From the NCBI GenBank assembly GCA_030605895.1, contig JAUWHL010000193.1:1-5196 (forward strand): a stretch of 5,196 nucleotides of DNA, written 5' to 3'. A program made the translations under genes and the position numbers. Source of the stretch: Promethearchaeota archaeon (GTDB taxonomy: Archaea > Asgardarchaeota > Lokiarchaeia > Sigyniarchaeales > SOKP01). The notes under the pieces were generated by a model that worked only from the letters and a program-made list of their open reading frames with translations, made no database searches and was not told where the DNA came from. Positions 1-5,077 of this stretch are shown piece by piece. The stretch's first letter is position 1; every line of letters starts with the position of its first letter.

Positions 1-497
1 GATTTCTTAAAACCCTCAGGACCAACTTCACTAATTACAGCATTTTTAGTTGCTTCACTTCCGGTTCCAGATGTAGTCGGAATTGCGATATAGGGTATTT
101 TCTTTCCATCATGAATTTTATCTCCGACTCCTTCAAGATAATTTTTTATAGAATCATTTTTTGTTAGCATGGCAGAAATTGCTTTTCCCGCGTCAGTGAC
201 ACTCCCTCCACCAATACCAATGACTAAATTAAGATCTTTATCTCTAAATTTTGTCACAGTCTCATCTATCAGAAGTGGAGATGGTTCGCTTGAAATAGAA
301 GTTGATGAAAAGTTAATTGATTTACCTTCTAAATTTGAAGTTATTTCGTCCCATATCCCTGACTGTTGAAGAGACCTTCCACCAATTACAAATAAAACAT
401 TATTTCCAAATTTGGGAATAATATTATAAAGTTCATTTAATTTACCAGCCCCAAAAATAATTTGTGGGATTATAGCAAAACTGAAAGGAGGAATCAT
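1..497 (-). CDS. Iron-containing alcohol dehydrogenase family protein, N-terminal part (runs off left edge)
   Basis: Group III (iron-type) alcohol dehydrogenases are cytosolic NAD(P)-dependent oxidoreductases that interconvert alcohols and aldehydes or ketones. About 165 residues are visible, against about 380-400 for the family, so the C-terminal half is outside the window. The start of the protein has the family's opening, with FGAGKL near residues 15-20, then a Rossmann-like NAD(P) region. The phosphate-binding GGGS lies at residues 96-99, followed by the typical D and K (D102, K105). The nucleotide-contacting segment IPTTSGTGSEAT is at residues 139-150. The Asp/His residues that bind iron lie in the missing half, so metal use cannot be judged. 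The ATG at 497-495 is the first start after an in-frame stop at 512-510, and a weak purine-rich AGGG lies about ten bases upstream of it. It is divergent from the cupin gene. The family is secure; the substrate is unknown, and maleylacetate-reductase or butanol-dehydrogenase-like members are also possible. Confidence 0.93.
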   Translation of the reverse strand, partial: MIPPFSFAIIPQIIFGAGKLNELYNIIPKFGNNVLFVIGGRSLQQSGIWDEITSNLEGKSINFSSTSISSEPSPLLIDETVTKFRDKDLNLVIGIGGGSVTDAGKAISAMLTKNDSIKNYLEGVGDKIHDGKKIPYIAIPTTSGTGSEATKNAVISEVGPEGFKK

Positions 498-537
498 AAC
501 ATTTACCCTTTAACTTTGCATGAAGTAGTGAAAAATT

Positions 538-546
538 TATTATTAA
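538..546 (-). promoter_or_regulatory. Candidate TATA box for the alcohol dehydrogenase gene
   Basis: On the minus strand this reads TTAATAATAAA-like (extending a base or two either side). It lies about 25 bases before a possible transcript start near 516, which would leave a leader of about 20 bases before the ATG at 497. The whole 498-634 gap is AT-rich and has other TATA-like strings (560-567 and 575-583 on the plus strand), so the exact box is uncertain. Confidence 0.35.
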
Positions 547-600
547 ACTATGAATCTCTTTATAATAGGTAAGATTTATAATTTACTCTAGATAATTTGT

Positions 601-608
601 TTTATACA
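601..608 (+). promoter_or_regulatory. Candidate TATA box for the cupin gene
   Basis: TTTATACA lies where an archaeal TATA box would place the transcript start near 629-632. That is only a few bases before the ATT codon at 635, where the cupin-like reading frame appears to begin. It is about 55 bases before the first standard start codon (GTG at 686). The alternative TATA-like strings at 560-567 and 575-583 would give longer leaders. Confidence 0.35.
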
Positions 609-685
609 AATAATTACACCATTGGTGATCTACAATTAAAAAAGTTCATGAAGCCGATTTTGAATATAGAGGAGGAGAATCTGGT

Positions 686-970
686 GTGAAATACCTAATG
701 AGGGGTCCCTCGATAGACTGGGGAGTTATTTTACTTAAACCTGGCGAATCGATGGGTAAAAATGCGCATGGTCACAACATAATAGATGAAACATTTTATT
801 TCGTAGAAGGTAATGGTATAATGATTATTGATAATAAGGAGTTTGAAGCACCAGAAGGAAGCGTCTTTCTTTGTGAACCAAAAGAAATGCACAATATTCG
901 GAATGATTCTGATAAACCAGTAAAAATTGTATTTATAAAATCTCAATATCATCCTGAAGATAAAATCTAA
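686..970 (+). CDS. Small single-domain cupin protein
   Basis: This is a single-domain cupin, a small beta-barrel that usually binds one metal ion; family members range from isomerases and dioxygenases to sugar- or acid-binding proteins. Both cupin motifs are visible, numbering from the GTG start. Motif 1 has H28, H30 and E35 followed by G42. Motif 2 starts at G58 and has P65, H69 and N73. The presumed metal ligands H28, H30, E35 and H69 are all present. The product is 94 residues from GTG 686, which has a GGAGGAG ribosome-binding-like stretch at 671-677 with good spacing. However, the frame stays open back to a stop at 626-628, and the upstream codons read like a normal cupin N-terminus (IKKVHEADFEYRGGESG from 635). 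The true product may therefore begin at an unusual ATT codon at 635. aIF1A follows after 22 bases. The family is clear; the specific function is not. Confidence 0.85.
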   Translation: MKYLMRGPSIDWGVILLKPGESMGKNAHGHNIIDETFYFVEGNGIMIIDNKEFEAPEGSVFLCEPKEMHNIRNDSDKPVKIVFIKSQYHPEDKI

Positions 971-992
971 AATAATAGAAGAGTAGTAAAGT

Positions 993-1376
993 ATGGCAAA
1001 AAAAAAAGGAAAAACAAAAAGTAAAAGGAGAGGTGGTCCTTGGGTACCGCCTGAAGTTACCCGTGTTAAATGGCCTAATAAAAGGATGGGAGAAATGTTT
1101 GGACGTATTGTTGGGGTTCTTGGAAATGATCGAATGGAGGTCTTCTGTCAAGATGGAAAACATAGAATCGGGAGAATACGAGGAAAAATAAAAAAAAGAG
1201 TATGGATAAGGATAGCAGACTTAGTAATAGTGAATCCGTGGGATTGGGAAACTCAAGTTGCAGATAAGATGGGGAAATGCGAGATATCTTGGAGATACAT
1301 GAAACATGAGATCTCTTGGCTCGAAAGGAGAAATAGAATTCCAGAAATTTTAAAAATAGATAATATCCCCCTCTAG
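993..1376 (+). CDS. eif1A: Translation initiation factor aIF1A (eIF1A homologue)
   Basis: aIF1A binds the A site of the small ribosomal subunit. With aIF1 and aIF2 it promotes mRNA scanning or selection and initiator-tRNA placement. The 127-residue protein has a basic, Lys/Arg-rich N-terminal tail (residues 2-13), then an S1/IF1-type OB fold at about residues 33-101. Family hallmarks are visible: GRIVGVLGNDRMEVFCQDG (residues 37-55), the GRIRGKIKKRVWI segment (60-72) that binds rRNA, the VNPWDW strand (80-85), and ISWRY (98-102). A C-terminal helical segment, ISWLERRNRIPEIL (107-120), resembles the short tail of archaeal members. The length is slightly above the usual archaeal 100-115 residues because of the basic tail and a few extra residues around 86-96. 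The ATG at 993 is 22 bases after the cupin stop and lacks a strong Shine-Dalgarno. It may be co-transcribed with the cupin or use a promoter within that gene. Confidence 0.96.
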   Translation: MAKKKGKTKSKRRGGPWVPPEVTRVKWPNKRMGEMFGRIVGVLGNDRMEVFCQDGKHRIGRIRGKIKKRVWIRIADLVIVNPWDWETQVADKMGKCEISWRYMKHEISWLERRNRIPEILKIDNIPL

Positions 1377-1405
1377 TTATATTAATTTAGGATCCACATA
1401 AATAG

Positions 1406-1423
1406 CAAAATTTTTTAATTTTG
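1406..1423. repeat. Perfect inverted repeat, 7-bp arms, downstream of aIF1A
   Basis: CAAAATT (1406-1412) and AATTTTG (1417-1423) are perfect reverse complements around the four-base spacer TTTT. Together with the T6 run at 1411-1416 it could mark the end of the aIF1A transcript. It is nearly all A/T, so a hairpin would be weak. It sits one base-step before a second inverted repeat with the same arm and spacer lengths. Confidence 0.5.
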
Positions 1424-1441
1424 TATACTATTATTAGTATA
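1424..1441. repeat. Perfect inverted repeat, 7-bp arms, overlapping the Spt5 promoter
   Basis: TATACTA (1424-1430) and TAGTATA (1435-1441) are perfect reverse complements around TTAT. The right arm runs into the TATA-like string at 1438-1444. An operator for a dimeric DNA-binding protein is possible here because a bound dimer would block TBP. No protein is identified, and chance is not excluded in such AT-rich DNA. Confidence 0.45.
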
Positions 1442-1444
1442 TAC
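1438..1444 (+). promoter_or_regulatory. Candidate TATA box for spt5
   Basis: TATATAC is the best TATA-like string in the gap before spt5. It predicts transcription from about 1465-1470 and a leader of roughly 35 bases before the TTG start at 1503. Confidence 0.4.
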
Positions 1445-1502
1445 TTATTTTCCAAAACAAATTTTAAAAAAACCCAAATTCAAATAGGATTCGTGAAAAA
1501 AA

Positions 1503-2264
1503 TTGGCAGATCAAGAAAAAGAAATAAAGAGAATTGAAGGCAAGGAACTTAAGATCGATGAAAATTACACTAAAAGTATCACTGAATCAAAAGAAGACCG
1601 CAGTACTACTCTATTTGCTGTTAGAACGACAATAAATCAAGAAAGTAATATTTTAAAACAAATATTTTACAGATTTAAGATACTAGACATAATCCCAGAT
1701 ATAAGAGCCATGTTAGTTAGTCCTTTGTTGCCAGGGTACATATTTTTCGAGGCACCGCAGAAAAGAAGCGTCCAAATAGCTGTTCAGGGTATCCCCCACA
1801 TCAAGGGAAGAATCGTGCAAAATATTAACCTTACGGAACTTAAACATGTACTTCTACCAAGAAGTGTAACAGAATATTTAGAAGAAGGTGATACTGTAGA
1901 AATAATCAGTGGAGTATTTGAAGGATCACGAGCGATCGTAATGCGTATGCCTCATGATACAAGTTCGAGTGAAGAAGTTGTTGTAAGACTCCTACAAGAA
2001 GAAACGCCCATTACTATAAAAATTCATGGAGATTATTTAAAATTAGTTGAAAAGAAAAAGCCAATAAAAGAGCCAATCCCAAAAGTAAAGGTTTCAGTTG
2101 ATCCTACAATAGATATGGAAAGAGCAATAAGTTTCGAAGATGAACTTGAGGATTTTGAAGAAGAAATTTCCGAAAGTTATAAGAGTGCTGAGGTCGAAGA
2201 ATATGTTGATGATGAAGAAGATTTGGAAGAAGAAGATGAATGGGCAAAATTCGATGGATTTTAA
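1503..2264 (+). CDS. spt5: Transcription elongation factor Spt5 with acidic C-terminal tail
   Basis: Spt5 (the NusG homologue) clamps onto RNA polymerase with Spt4 and supports processive elongation. The protein has 253 residues, against about 150 for most archaeal Spt5. In order: a charged N-terminal extension (1-33); the NGN domain (about 34-122) with LFAVRTT, the LLPGYIFFEA strand (75-84) and an IPHIKGRI segment (97-104); then one KOW domain (about 126-182) with EEGDTVEIISGVFEGSRAIV (127-146). A basic, proline-containing linker (183-199) leads to an acidic tail in which 22 of residues 211-247 are Asp or Glu, ending in EWAKFDGF. The start is TTG at 1503, just after an in-frame TGA at 1494-1496; no ATG lies in frame before the NGN domain. 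SecE, a frequent archaeal neighbour, is not adjacent. The assignment is firm; the role of the tail is unknown. Confidence 0.95.
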   Translation: MADQEKEIKRIEGKELKIDENYTKSITESKEDRSTTLFAVRTTINQESNILKQIFYRFKILDIIPDIRAMLVSPLLPGYIFFEAPQKRSVQIAVQGIPHIKGRIVQNINLTELKHVLLPRSVTEYLEEGDTVEIISGVFEGSRAIVMRMPHDTSSSEEVVVRLLQEETPITIKIHGDYLKLVEKKKPIKEPIPKVKVSVDPTIDMERAISFEDELEDFEEEISESYKSAEVEEYVDDEEDLEEEDEWAKFDGF

Positions 2265-2278
2265 ATTAATTTTATCCA

Positions 2279-2284
2279 TTTTTT
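2279..2284 (+). terminator. Possible U-run terminator after spt5
   Basis: Six consecutive T residues follow the spt5 stop closely. Archaeal RNA polymerase can terminate at T runs without a hairpin, but a run of six is common in DNA this AT-rich. Confidence 0.3.
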
Positions 2285-2457
2285 GCATTAATTATTCGCA
2301 GATTTAAGAAATTCATTATTTCCTTGAATTTGAAATTTGGCTCAATTAGAATTTTAGAATTTTACAAGGTTTTGTCGAATGTTTGTTGCGTCTTCCTTAA
2401 GAACTTGATTAATAAAAGAATTTTTATAGATAGACTTTTATTTAAGATATAAAATCG

Positions 2458-2466
2458 TTATATAAA
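2458..2466 (+). promoter_or_regulatory. TATA box for the longin-Roadblock gene
   Basis: TTATATAAA closely matches the archaeal TATA consensus. Its spacing puts the transcript start at about 2486-2490, only a few bases before the ATG at 2494. The mRNA is therefore probably leaderless or nearly so, which fits the lack of a Shine-Dalgarno sequence. Confidence 0.55.
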
Positions 2467-2493
2467 CAACCAGTTAAATATAATATCAGTAAA

Positions 2494-3246
2494 ATGATTA
2501 AAAATATCTTCATAATGAAGGGAAACACCGGTGAATTAATCTTCTATAAAACCTATGAAGATATTTTCAATGTTAAATTAACTAGTAGTTTTTTAAGTGC
2601 AATCTTCTCATTTGTAAAACAAACACTAAAAACCGAAGAATTATCTGAAATCGAAGTCGGACTTTTTCGGTTTATATTCGAGATTGAAAAAATAGGGAAG
2701 GACGAATTATTATTTGCTCTTTTTAGTGATAGAACCGACAATCTTGTTGAGATTCGAAATCAATTGAGAGAAATTAAGAATCAATTTATTAATAAGTACG
2801 ATCTTGCCTTACTCACTGATAATTTTGATGGAGAAATTTCAAAATTTTTTGAGTTTGAGAAAAATGTAGATGCTATTATGGAAAACCATGGCCAAATAGT
2901 TTCAGATGAAATCAAAAAAGATTTATTAAATGTTTTTAATGAATTACATACTTTTTCTTCTTTTGTTGTCTCTTCTGCTCTATTAACCCAAACAGGTAGG
3001 GTTATATTGTCATCTTTAGAACCAAATATATTATCTGAAATCATTAGACTTTTAGAGGGTAGATTTATATCTGGAAATTTTAGAGTAAATGAACTAATCT
3101 CTTTAGAAAAATTTGGTGTGCTTTCTTTAATAGGTATAGACGAGCACTTTATATCTGTCATTCAATTTAAGAGTAATTGTCCTTTTGAGACAGGATTAGT
3201 TATCTCAAAAAGGTTTTCAAACAGAATTCAAAAATTGATTTGTTGA
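2494..3246 (+). CDS. Longin-like plus Roadblock/LC7-like two-domain protein
   Basis: This 250-residue protein has no signal peptide or membrane segment. Residues 1-105 look like a longin/profilin-like fold: an opening strand (IKNIFIMKG), a GELIFYKTY turn and strand, helix SSFLSAIFSFVKQTL (31-45), strands EVGLFRFIFEIEK and ELLFALFSD (54-79), and helix EIRNQLREIKNQFINKY (86-102). A linker with acidic, helical character follows (103-157). Residues 158-250 resemble Roadblock/LC7 (MglB-like): SSALLTQTGRVILSS (160-174), a helix (175-190), FGVLSLIGIDEHFISVIQF (207-225), and a final helix (231-249). In eukaryotes these folds build small-GTPase regulators (Ragulator, TRAPP, Mon1-Ccz1, SRX) and Asgard genomes encode many copies. 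A GTPase-binding or trafficking-like role is inferred from the fold, and no catalytic residues are expected. It has its own promoter and terminates before a 187-bp gap. The fold assignment rests on pattern recognition only. Confidence 0.75.
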   Translation: MIKNIFIMKGNTGELIFYKTYEDIFNVKLTSSFLSAIFSFVKQTLKTEELSEIEVGLFRFIFEIEKIGKDELLFALFSDRTDNLVEIRNQLREIKNQFINKYDLALLTDNFDGEISKFFEFEKNVDAIMENHGQIVSDEIKKDLLNVFNELHTFSSFVVSSALLTQTGRVILSSLEPNILSEIIRLLEGRFISGNFRVNELISLEKFGVLSLIGIDEHFISVIQFKSNCPFETGLVISKRFSNRIQKLIC

Positions 3247-3382
3247 TCTTAATGAGCTTTGTTATGGAGAAATCGACATTATTAATGATTTCATTAAATA
3301 GTTTAGTAAAAAAAAATATGATATTTCGAAGATCGTTAATTTGTTTTACAAAATTTAAAAAGTTAATGCACTTTTTCCCTAG

Positions 3383-3390
3383 TATAATTA
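3383..3390 (+). promoter_or_regulatory. TATA box for the acyl-CoA dehydrogenase gene
   Basis: TATAATTA lies about 50 bases before the ATG at 3434 and predicts a start of transcription near 3410. The resulting leader of about 24 bases contains GTGGGG at 3420-3425, a weak Shine-Dalgarno-like stretch with a suitable distance to the ATG. The rest of the 3247-3433 gap holds no gene that I can see. Confidence 0.45.
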
Positions 3391-3433
3391 ATTATCTAAT
3401 AAATATCAAATTTTAAGAAGTGGGGTAAATATT

Positions 3434-4717
3434 ATGCCAAAGTTTATAGATCAAGCTATTAGTGATGAAATTCTTGAGAAATTGAGCCTTAAAAATCGAT
3501 ATTCTTTTGTGAACAATAACCTAATGGCTATACTTTCACCTGAACAGTTTAATTATTTTAAAAAAGTTCAAAAATTCTGTATGAGGTTTGAGAAGAAAAA
3601 TGAGATCACCCATGGTCCTGAAGAAGACGTATATGATTGGGTTCCAGCATTCGGAGCTGAAGGTTATATTACAAGAGCTCATAATTTCGAGATGATCGAT
3701 GTTGTATATGAATATTATGGTGCTGTAGCAGATTTCCTTCGATATCTTGCTGTAGATAATTTTGATCCTCAGTTTGCAATGGGAAGCGGTGCTACGGTAT
3801 TAGCAATTAATCCTGTAGTTGATCATCATGAAAATATTCCAGCACGGCTTGAAGCCTTAAAAGATATGGTTACAGGTAAGACACCCGGATGTATATGTAT
3901 AACAGAACCGGAAAGAGGTTCAGATGCGGTTCATATGTTAACCACGTGCGAGGAACAGGATGATGGTAGTTTTATATTAAATGGAGAAAAAATATACAAT
4001 ACAAATGCTCCAAAATCAAAATGGGCAGTAGTATACGCCACAGCTGAAAAAAATAATGGTAACACGATGGCCCAATTCTTAGTGGATACCGCGTGGGAAG
4101 GATGGAGATGCGAACGAGTTGGAATACCTTATGTTGATAAATTATATCTTGGGCATGAGCATTTTGAAAATCTAAGGGTTCCAGAAGAATATATTCTAGG
4201 CCCTGTTGGAAAAGGTCGTGAACACCTTTTTGAAGGACTTGTACCTGAACGGATTGGTATTGCTTGTGGAGCTATTGCACAGTGTTGGGGGGCCGTATCT
4301 CACTGCGCGATATATGTTAACATGAGAAAACAATTTAATCAAGAGGTCCTAAAATTCCAAGGAGTTGGATTTACATTAACCGATCTTTGGGCAAAAACGA
4401 CTAATCTGACATTAGGTTTACTTAAATTCTGTGAAGAGTACGATAAGAAGATGGAAAAATTTGAACGTAAGATTCCCACAAACATTAGCCGAGCGATGGT
4501 AGCAAGTGCTTCTCAATTTAAATATCATTGCACGAATCTCTCTAAGCAAATTTGTTACGAAGCCGCTAACCTTATGGGTGGTGCTGGATTATCAGATAAT
4601 ACATTAATGCATGATTATGTAAATATTTCAAGGATTCAAGAAATAGTTGGAGGAAGCCGTCAGATACAGCAATATATCATGTCAATGGCCTTACGCCAAA
4701 TATTTAAGATGCTCTAG
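3434..4717 (+). CDS. Acyl-CoA dehydrogenase family flavoprotein
   Basis: Acyl-CoA dehydrogenases are cytosolic FAD enzymes that form the alpha-beta double bond of an acyl-CoA and pass electrons to ETF. The 427 residues span the whole fold: N-terminal helical domain (about 35-150), middle beta domain (151-255) and C-terminal helical domain (256-427). Visible motifs are CICITEPERGSDA (153-165; usual form is LTEPGAGSD), the GEKIYNTNA strand (184-192), MRKQFNQEVLKFQG (297-310; usual RKQFGKPIAEFQ) and the closing segment 393-415. The catalytic Glu of medium-chain enzymes (usual YEGT) is Gly here (V405-G406-G407-S408). A Glu is present instead at E272 in VPERIGIA, the position used by long-chain and isovaleryl-CoA dehydrogenases. 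FAD binding looks intact, so an active enzyme is likely. Substrate chain length cannot be read from sequence alone. No ETF or thiolase genes are in the window. Confidence 0.94.
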   Translation: MPKFIDQAISDEILEKLSLKNRYSFVNNNLMAILSPEQFNYFKKVQKFCMRFEKKNEITHGPEEDVYDWVPAFGAEGYITRAHNFEMIDVVYEYYGAVADFLRYLAVDNFDPQFAMGSGATVLAINPVVDHHENIPARLEALKDMVTGKTPGCICITEPERGSDAVHMLTTCEEQDDGSFILNGEKIYNTNAPKSKWAVVYATAEKNNGNTMAQFLVDTAWEGWRCERVGIPYVDKLYLGHEHFENLRVPEEYILGPVGKGREHLFEGLVPERIGIACGAIAQCWGAVSHCAIYVNMRKQFNQEVLKFQGVGFTLTDLWAKTTNLTLGLLKFCEEYDKKMEKFERKIPTNISRAMVASASQFKYHCTNLSKQICYEAANLMGGAGLSDNTLMHDYVNISRIQEIVGGSRQIQQYIMSMALRQIFKML

Positions 4718-4728
4718 AATCTCTATTA

Positions 4729-4738
4729 TTTTTTTTTT
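4729..4738 (+). terminator. U-run terminator after the acyl-CoA dehydrogenase gene
   Basis: Ten consecutive T residues begin 12 bases after the stop codon at 4715-4717. This is the longest T run in the window and fits archaeal intrinsic termination, which needs a U run but no strong hairpin. Confidence 0.6.
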
Positions 4739-4782
4739 ATAATGTCATATTCTTAAAAAAATCTATTTTTAAAAACCCTTTC

Positions 4783-5055
4783 AGGAGTAAAGTTCTTCCT
4801 AGAGTCAATAATGCTTTATTTTGCGCCATTAGATTACATATTAAGCTCGAGTATGATATTCTACAGGATAACTAAACTCTTTAAACAAACGACATTCACT
4901 ATCATCCGTCTAGTGGCATTAAGAAAGATGGTCTCTTCAATTACCGGAAAAGATTTGAACCTGAAAGTGATAAAAAGGAGTTGGATGAATCAATTTTAGA
5001 ACTTAAAGAAGCTGACGGACCCAAAAAGAACTATATTAAAAAAAGAAAACAATAA
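4783..5055 (+). pseudogene. Possible decayed gene, unidentified
   Basis: One reading frame looks coding but has no usable start and two internal stops. It is open from about 4717 to 4872, meets TAA at 4873-4875 and TAA at 4882-4884, then is open again from 4885 to a final TAA at 5053-5055. The last part (about 56 codons) is hydrophilic, rich in Lys, Glu and Asp, and uses GAA, AAA and GAT like the neighbouring genes; it includes DIHYHPSSG and EPESDKKELDESI. The part before the stops reads RSKVLPRVNNALFCAIRLHI. I do not recognise the family. A 62-codon ATG frame at 4811-4999 overlaps it but has less coding-like composition. The stretch could be a remnant of a gene, a frameshifted gene or chance. 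It converges with the hicA-like gene, 22 bases away. Confidence 0.3.
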
Positions 5056-5077
5056 TATTAGTGATTAAAATCGATGG

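Larger units (their letters stand above)
2265..2493. other. AT-rich intergenic region between spt5 and the longin-Roadblock gene
   Basis: No credible gene is seen on either strand. A T6 run at 2279-2284, 15 bases after the spt5 stop, is a plausible archaeal U-run terminator. TTAGAATT occurs twice in tandem at 2346-2361. The right end carries the promoter of the next gene. The rest shows nothing recognisable. Confidence 0.6.

Noticed and set aside
169..369. 66-codon plus-strand frame across the alcohol dehydrogenase region
   Set aside because: It is antisense to the clear dehydrogenase coding sequence, whose motifs (GGGS, TTSGTGSE) are on the minus strand.
648..689. 13-codon ATG frame ending in TGA that overlaps the cupin GTG start
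   Set aside because: It is very short and out of frame, and the cupin frame itself reads like protein through the same bases; no evidence for a leader peptide.
731..1163. Two minus-strand frames over the cupin and aIF1A genes (731-952 and 933-1163)
   Set aside because: They are shadows of two well-supported plus-strand genes and have biased, aromatic-rich composition with no recognisable domain.
1279..1323. Imperfect direct repeat encoding EISW twice near the aIF1A C-terminus
   Set aside because: The two segments correspond to family-conserved parts of aIF1A (the IIWRY-like strand and the xxWLxR helix), so no duplication needs to be proposed.
2094..2288. Minus-strand frame opposite the Spt5 acidic tail
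   Set aside because: The Phe/Ile-rich product is the complement of GAA/GAT-rich codons, so it is a by-product of the acidic tail.
2553..3161. Minus-strand frames opposite the longin-Roadblock gene (2553-2741 and 2781-3161)
   Set aside because: The sense frame spans the whole region with fold-like patterns and its own promoter; the antisense products are Ser/Lys/Asn-rich without motifs.
3269..3292. Imperfect hairpin after the longin-Roadblock gene (GAAAT/ATTTC plus CATT/AATG with a CGA bulge)
   Set aside because: The stem is weak, bulged and AT-rich, and no T run follows, so it is not a convincing terminator or RNA element.
4811..4999. 62-codon ATG frame after the acyl-CoA dehydrogenase
   Set aside because: It overlaps a different frame whose composition is more coding-like, has no recognisable domain and no clear promoter; kept only as an alternative to the possible pseudogene.
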